Origin: Brachybacterium sp. | GTDB taxonomy: Bacteria; Actinomycetota; Actinomycetes; Actinomycetales; Dermabacteraceae | Assembly: GCA_027322375.1 (NCBI GenBank) | Contig: DAHVRS010000144.1 | Coordinates: forward strand, 1 to 7,862 | DNA: 7,862 nucleotides | Reading direction: 5' to 3' | In this document: positions 6,376 through 7,862 of the stretch, one piece after another | Layout: the number at the start of each line of letters is the position of its first letter | How positions within the stretch are numbered: the first letter of the stretch is position 1 | Notes under the pieces: generated by a model | What the model was told of the DNA's origin: nothing | The model's input: only the letters and a program-made list of their open reading frames with translations | Databases searched by the model: none | Translations under genes and position numbers: made by a program

Positions 6376-6404
6376 AGGGTACGGCCGGGCCGGGGCGCTG
6401 GCGA
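6376..6404 (-). promoter_or_regulatory. Putative helicase promoter
   Basis: On the minus strand TCGCCA (6404-6399) matches the -35 consensus at four of six positions and TACCCT (6381-6376) fits the actinomycete TAnnnT -10 pattern, with a 17-bp spacer. The start point would be near 6369, giving a leader of about 185 nt that contains the inverted repeat. No experimental support is visible, and GC-rich sequence yields weak matches by chance. Confidence 0.4.
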
Positions 6405-6456
6405 TGCGGTGACGCGCAGGTGTGACGTACCACCGCCCGCCCTGCCCAGCCCCGCG

Positions 6457-6462
6457 TACTCT
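6457..6462 (+). promoter_or_regulatory. Possible -10 box of the LacI-family gene
   Basis: TACTCT fits TAnnnT and would place the start point near 6469, about 38 bp before the ATG. No recognisable -35 lies 16-18 bp upstream, so this is weak. Confidence 0.25.
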
Positions 6463-6506
6463 GAGGCCACCCGGCGCAGGCCGTGGCAGGAGACCGAGGA
6501 GGGGCG

Positions 6507-7517
6507 ATGGCCAGGCGAGTGAGCATCAAGGACGTCGCCCAGCGGGCAGGAGTCTCCTGGAAGACCGTCTCGAACGTCGTCAACGACCGCCCCGTGGTGC
6601 GCCCCGAGACCCGCGAACGGGTCGAGGCCGCGATCGCCGAGCTCGGCTATGTGCCCAACCACGTCGGCCGTGACCTGCGCGGCGGGCCCACCCGCACCCT
6701 CGCCCTCGTCCTGCCCGAGCTGCAGAACCCCTACTTCGCGCGCCTCGCCGAGCTGATGCAGGTCGCCGCCCGCGCCCGCGGCTACGCGGTGAGCGTCGAG
6801 GTGTCGCTGGGCAGTGCAGAGGTGGAGCGCGCCCATGTGCGCGGTCTCGTCCCGCGTCCGGTGGATGCGGTGATCATCTCCCCGGCCGCGCTCGCTCCCG
6901 CCGATCTCGAGGCGGGGATCGGCCCGCGCGTGGTGCTGCTGGGGGAGATGCTGCCCGCCTCGAAGCAGGTCTCCCACGTCGCGATCGACAACATCGCCTC
7001 CGCCACCGACGTGGTCCGCCACCTCGTGGACCTGGGCAGGCGCCGAATCCTCTTCCTCGGCGTGGACGGGGCGCTGCGCTCGACCGCGACGGATCGCCTG
7101 GCCGGCTACCGGGCCGCGCTGCGCTTCGCGGACCTCCCTGCCGATCCGGACCTCATCCGCACCGTGGGCAGCTGGCATCGCGAGGCCGGACGCTCCGAGA
7201 CCGAGGCCGCGCTCGAGGCCGGGATCGCCTTCGACGCCGTGGTCGCCGGGAACGACCTGCTCGCTCTCGGTGCGATGGCGGCGCTGCACGCGCGCGCACT
7301 GAGCGTGCCGGAGGACGTGGCGGTCGCAGGCTGGGACGACATCCCCGAGGCTGCCTGGTCGAGGCCCGGCCTGACCACGATCGCCCCGGACCTGGACGCG
7401 CTGATCGCCGCCGCGCTCGATGCGGCGCTCGCCGAGGCTGACGACTCCTCGGCCGGTGGGGCGGAGACCGTGGTGGGCCACCAGCTGCTGGTGCGCGGCT
7501 CGAGCGTGCCCGCCTAG
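6507..7517 (+). CDS. LacI-family transcriptional regulator
   Basis: A 336-residue sugar-responsive regulator. The N-terminal HTH reads VSIKDVAQRAGVSWKTVSNV (5-24), followed by the conserved N26 and a hinge helix NHVGRDLRGG (51-60) with L57 as the expected minor-groove leucine. The rest is a periplasmic-binding-protein-like domain. It starts at TLALVLPELQNPYFARL (64-80), and D161-N162, D250 in AGND and WDD (276-278) sit where family members contact the effector or shape the pocket; LTTIAPD (289-295) is the usual C-terminal signature. The recognition-helix positions that contact bases (W18, K19, N23) differ from E. coli LacI (Tyr, Gln, Arg), so its operator should differ too. The chosen ATG has GAGGAGG just upstream. 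An in-frame GTG at 6483 is unlikely because the ribosome-binding site would lie inside the gene. The downstream glycoside hydrolase is the probable target; the inducer is unknown. Confidence 0.93.
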   Translation: MARRVSIKDVAQRAGVSWKTVSNVVNDRPVVRPETRERVEAAIAELGYVPNHVGRDLRGGPTRTLALVLPELQNPYFARLAELMQVAARARGYAVSVEVSLGSAEVERAHVRGLVPRPVDAVIISPAALAPADLEAGIGPRVVLLGEMLPASKQVSHVAIDNIASATDVVRHLVDLGRRRILFLGVDGALRSTATDRLAGYRAALRFADLPADPDLIRTVGSWHREAGRSETEAALEAGIAFDAVVAGNDLLALGAMAALHARALSVPEDVAVAGWDDIPEAAWSRPGLTTIAPDLDALIAAALDAALAEADDSSAGGAETVVGHQLLVRGSSVPA

Positions 7518-7550
7518 ATTTCCCACGTTGCAAATCTGGTCTGCGTGCGT

Positions 7551-7579
7551 TTGACTGGTCTCGACCGATCAGTGACGAT
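7551..7579 (+). promoter_or_regulatory. Probable promoter of the GH2 hydrolase
   Basis: TTGACT (7551-7556) matches the -35 consensus at five of six positions. With a 17-bp spacer the -10 would be GACGAT (7574-7579), a three-of-six match acceptable for this group. The start point would be near 7586, leaving a short leader with GGAG before the GTG at 7602. The hydrolase would thus have its own promoter separate from the regulator gene. Confidence 0.5.
7554..7573. promoter_or_regulatory. Candidate operator in the GH2 promoter spacer
   Basis: ACTGGTC (7554-7560) and GATCAGT (7567-7573) form an inverted repeat with one mismatch, sitting between the -35 and -10 boxes. A LacI-family dimer bound here would block the promoter. 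The centre lacks the CG step common in LacI-family operators, which weakens the call. A direct CTGGTCT repeat (7536-7542, 7555-7561) and the palindrome TTGCAA (7528-7533) nearby are alternatives. Confidence 0.35.
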
Positions 7580-7601
7580 CCGCTCTTCGAGGAGCCGCAC
7601 C

Positions 7602-7862
7602 GTGACCACCCCGTCCTCCGCCCTGCCTGCGCCGCTTACGGCCCTCTTCTCCCGGGCGGACGAGCTCGCCGCCGTGCTCGACGCCCCGCTCTCCGCGGCC
7701 GGGGACGTGCCCCGCCCCGAGCATCCCCGCCCCCAGCTGCAGCGTCCCGCCTGGCTGTCCCTGAACGGCGCCTGGCAGTTCGAGATCGACCAGGGCGACT
7801 CGGGCCGCGATCGCGGGCTGCTCGAGCGCGACCTCACCGGCACGATCACCGTGCCCTTCGCG
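7602..7862 (+). CDS. Glycoside hydrolase family 2 protein (N-terminus only, runs off right edge)
   Basis: Eighty-seven codons are visible and the frame stays open to the last base. The start is GTG with GGAG seven bases upstream. After about 35 residues of Ala/Leu-rich N-terminus without a signal peptide comes RPEHPRPQLQRPAWLSLNG (38-56), then AWQFEID (57-63) and TITVPFA (81-87). This is the recognisable opening of the GH2 sugar-binding (jelly-roll) domain, where the protein is described as based on LNGxWxF followed by a VPF strand. GH2 enzymes include beta-galactosidases, beta-glucuronidases and beta-mannosidases; the catalytic domain lies outside the window, so the substrate cannot be assigned. 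The lack of a signal peptide suggests a cytoplasmic enzyme acting on an imported oligosaccharide. The preceding LacI-family gene is its likely regulator. Confidence 0.8.
   Translation, partial: MTTPSSALPAPLTALFSRADELAAVLDAPLSAAGDVPRPEHPRPQLQRPAWLSLNGAWQFEIDQGDSGRDRGLLERDLTGTITVPFA

Larger units (their letters stand above)
6185..6506. other. Divergent intergenic region between helicase and LacI-type regulator
   Basis: This 322-bp region has no convincing gene; frames crossing it are antisense or out-of-register extensions with no ribosome-binding site. The left two thirds are extremely GC-rich and hold the inverted repeat at 6216-6305, probably in the helicase leader. The right third holds the candidate helicase promoter (6376-6404, leftward) and a possible -10 for the regulator (6457-6462, rightward). 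Confidence 0.6.

Noticed and set aside
6483..6506. GTG start eight codons upstream of the LacI-family ATG
   Set aside because: The strong GAGGAGG lies between the two starts and serves the ATG; the extra residues do not fit the usual short lead before the LacI HTH.
6171..7526. A 451-codon minus-strand open frame opposite the LacI-family gene
   Set aside because: Runs antisense through the whole regulator and the divergent intergenic region, is composition-biased, and has no domain signature.
7514..7849. A 111-codon minus-strand frame opposite the GH2 start
   Set aside because: Ser/Arg-rich shadow; the plus strand carries a well-supported GH2 N-terminus with a ribosome-binding site.

Overview
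The window is very GC-rich, uses GTG starts often, has several four-base stop/start overlaps, and has almost no AT-rich sequence outside intergenic regions. This points to an actinomycete. The gene content (LacI regulator beside a GH2 glycosidase, RGG-tailed DEAD-box helicase, GlcD-type oxidase) would suit Brachybacterium or a relative in the Micrococcales, but that genus guess is inference. I see no mobile element, tRNA, rRNA or CRISPR array.

Left part (1-2899, minus strand): a tightly coupled operon read right to left. It encodes a GlcD/D-lactate-dehydrogenase-type flavoprotein, a PLP-dependent class I/II aminotransferase, and the N-terminus of an exported lipoprotein that runs off the left edge. 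Every junction is an overlapping stop/start. The two enzymes could in principle oxidise a 2-hydroxyacid to a 2-oxoacid and then transaminate it; the substrate is not visible. An unusually AT-rich stretch (about 2941-2990) upstream probably holds the operon's promoter.

Middle-left (3032-4505, minus strand): a metal-homeostasis operon made of a cysteine-free ArsR/SmtB repressor and a cation diffusion facilitator exporter, coupled by a GTGA overlap. A long imperfect palindrome just upstream of the repressor is a strong operator candidate, placed on a possible leaderless promoter. A strong hairpin closes the operon.

Middle-right (4540-6404, minus strand): a monocistronic DEAD-box RNA helicase with a Gly/Arg/Gln-rich tail built partly from an exact 24-bp tandem repeat. 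It has a large 3' hairpin and a putative leader of roughly 185 nt containing a 14-bp perfect inverted repeat.

Right end (6457-7862, plus strand): a LacI-family regulator followed, after 84 bp, by the N-terminus of a GH2 glycoside hydrolase that runs off the right edge. A near-consensus -35 and an imperfect palindrome lie between them, so the regulator probably represses the hydrolase in response to a sugar.

I found no clearly new multi-gene system. The best leads are regulatory: the ArsR operator, the helicase leader, and the unusual metal-site residues of the CDF/ArsR pair.
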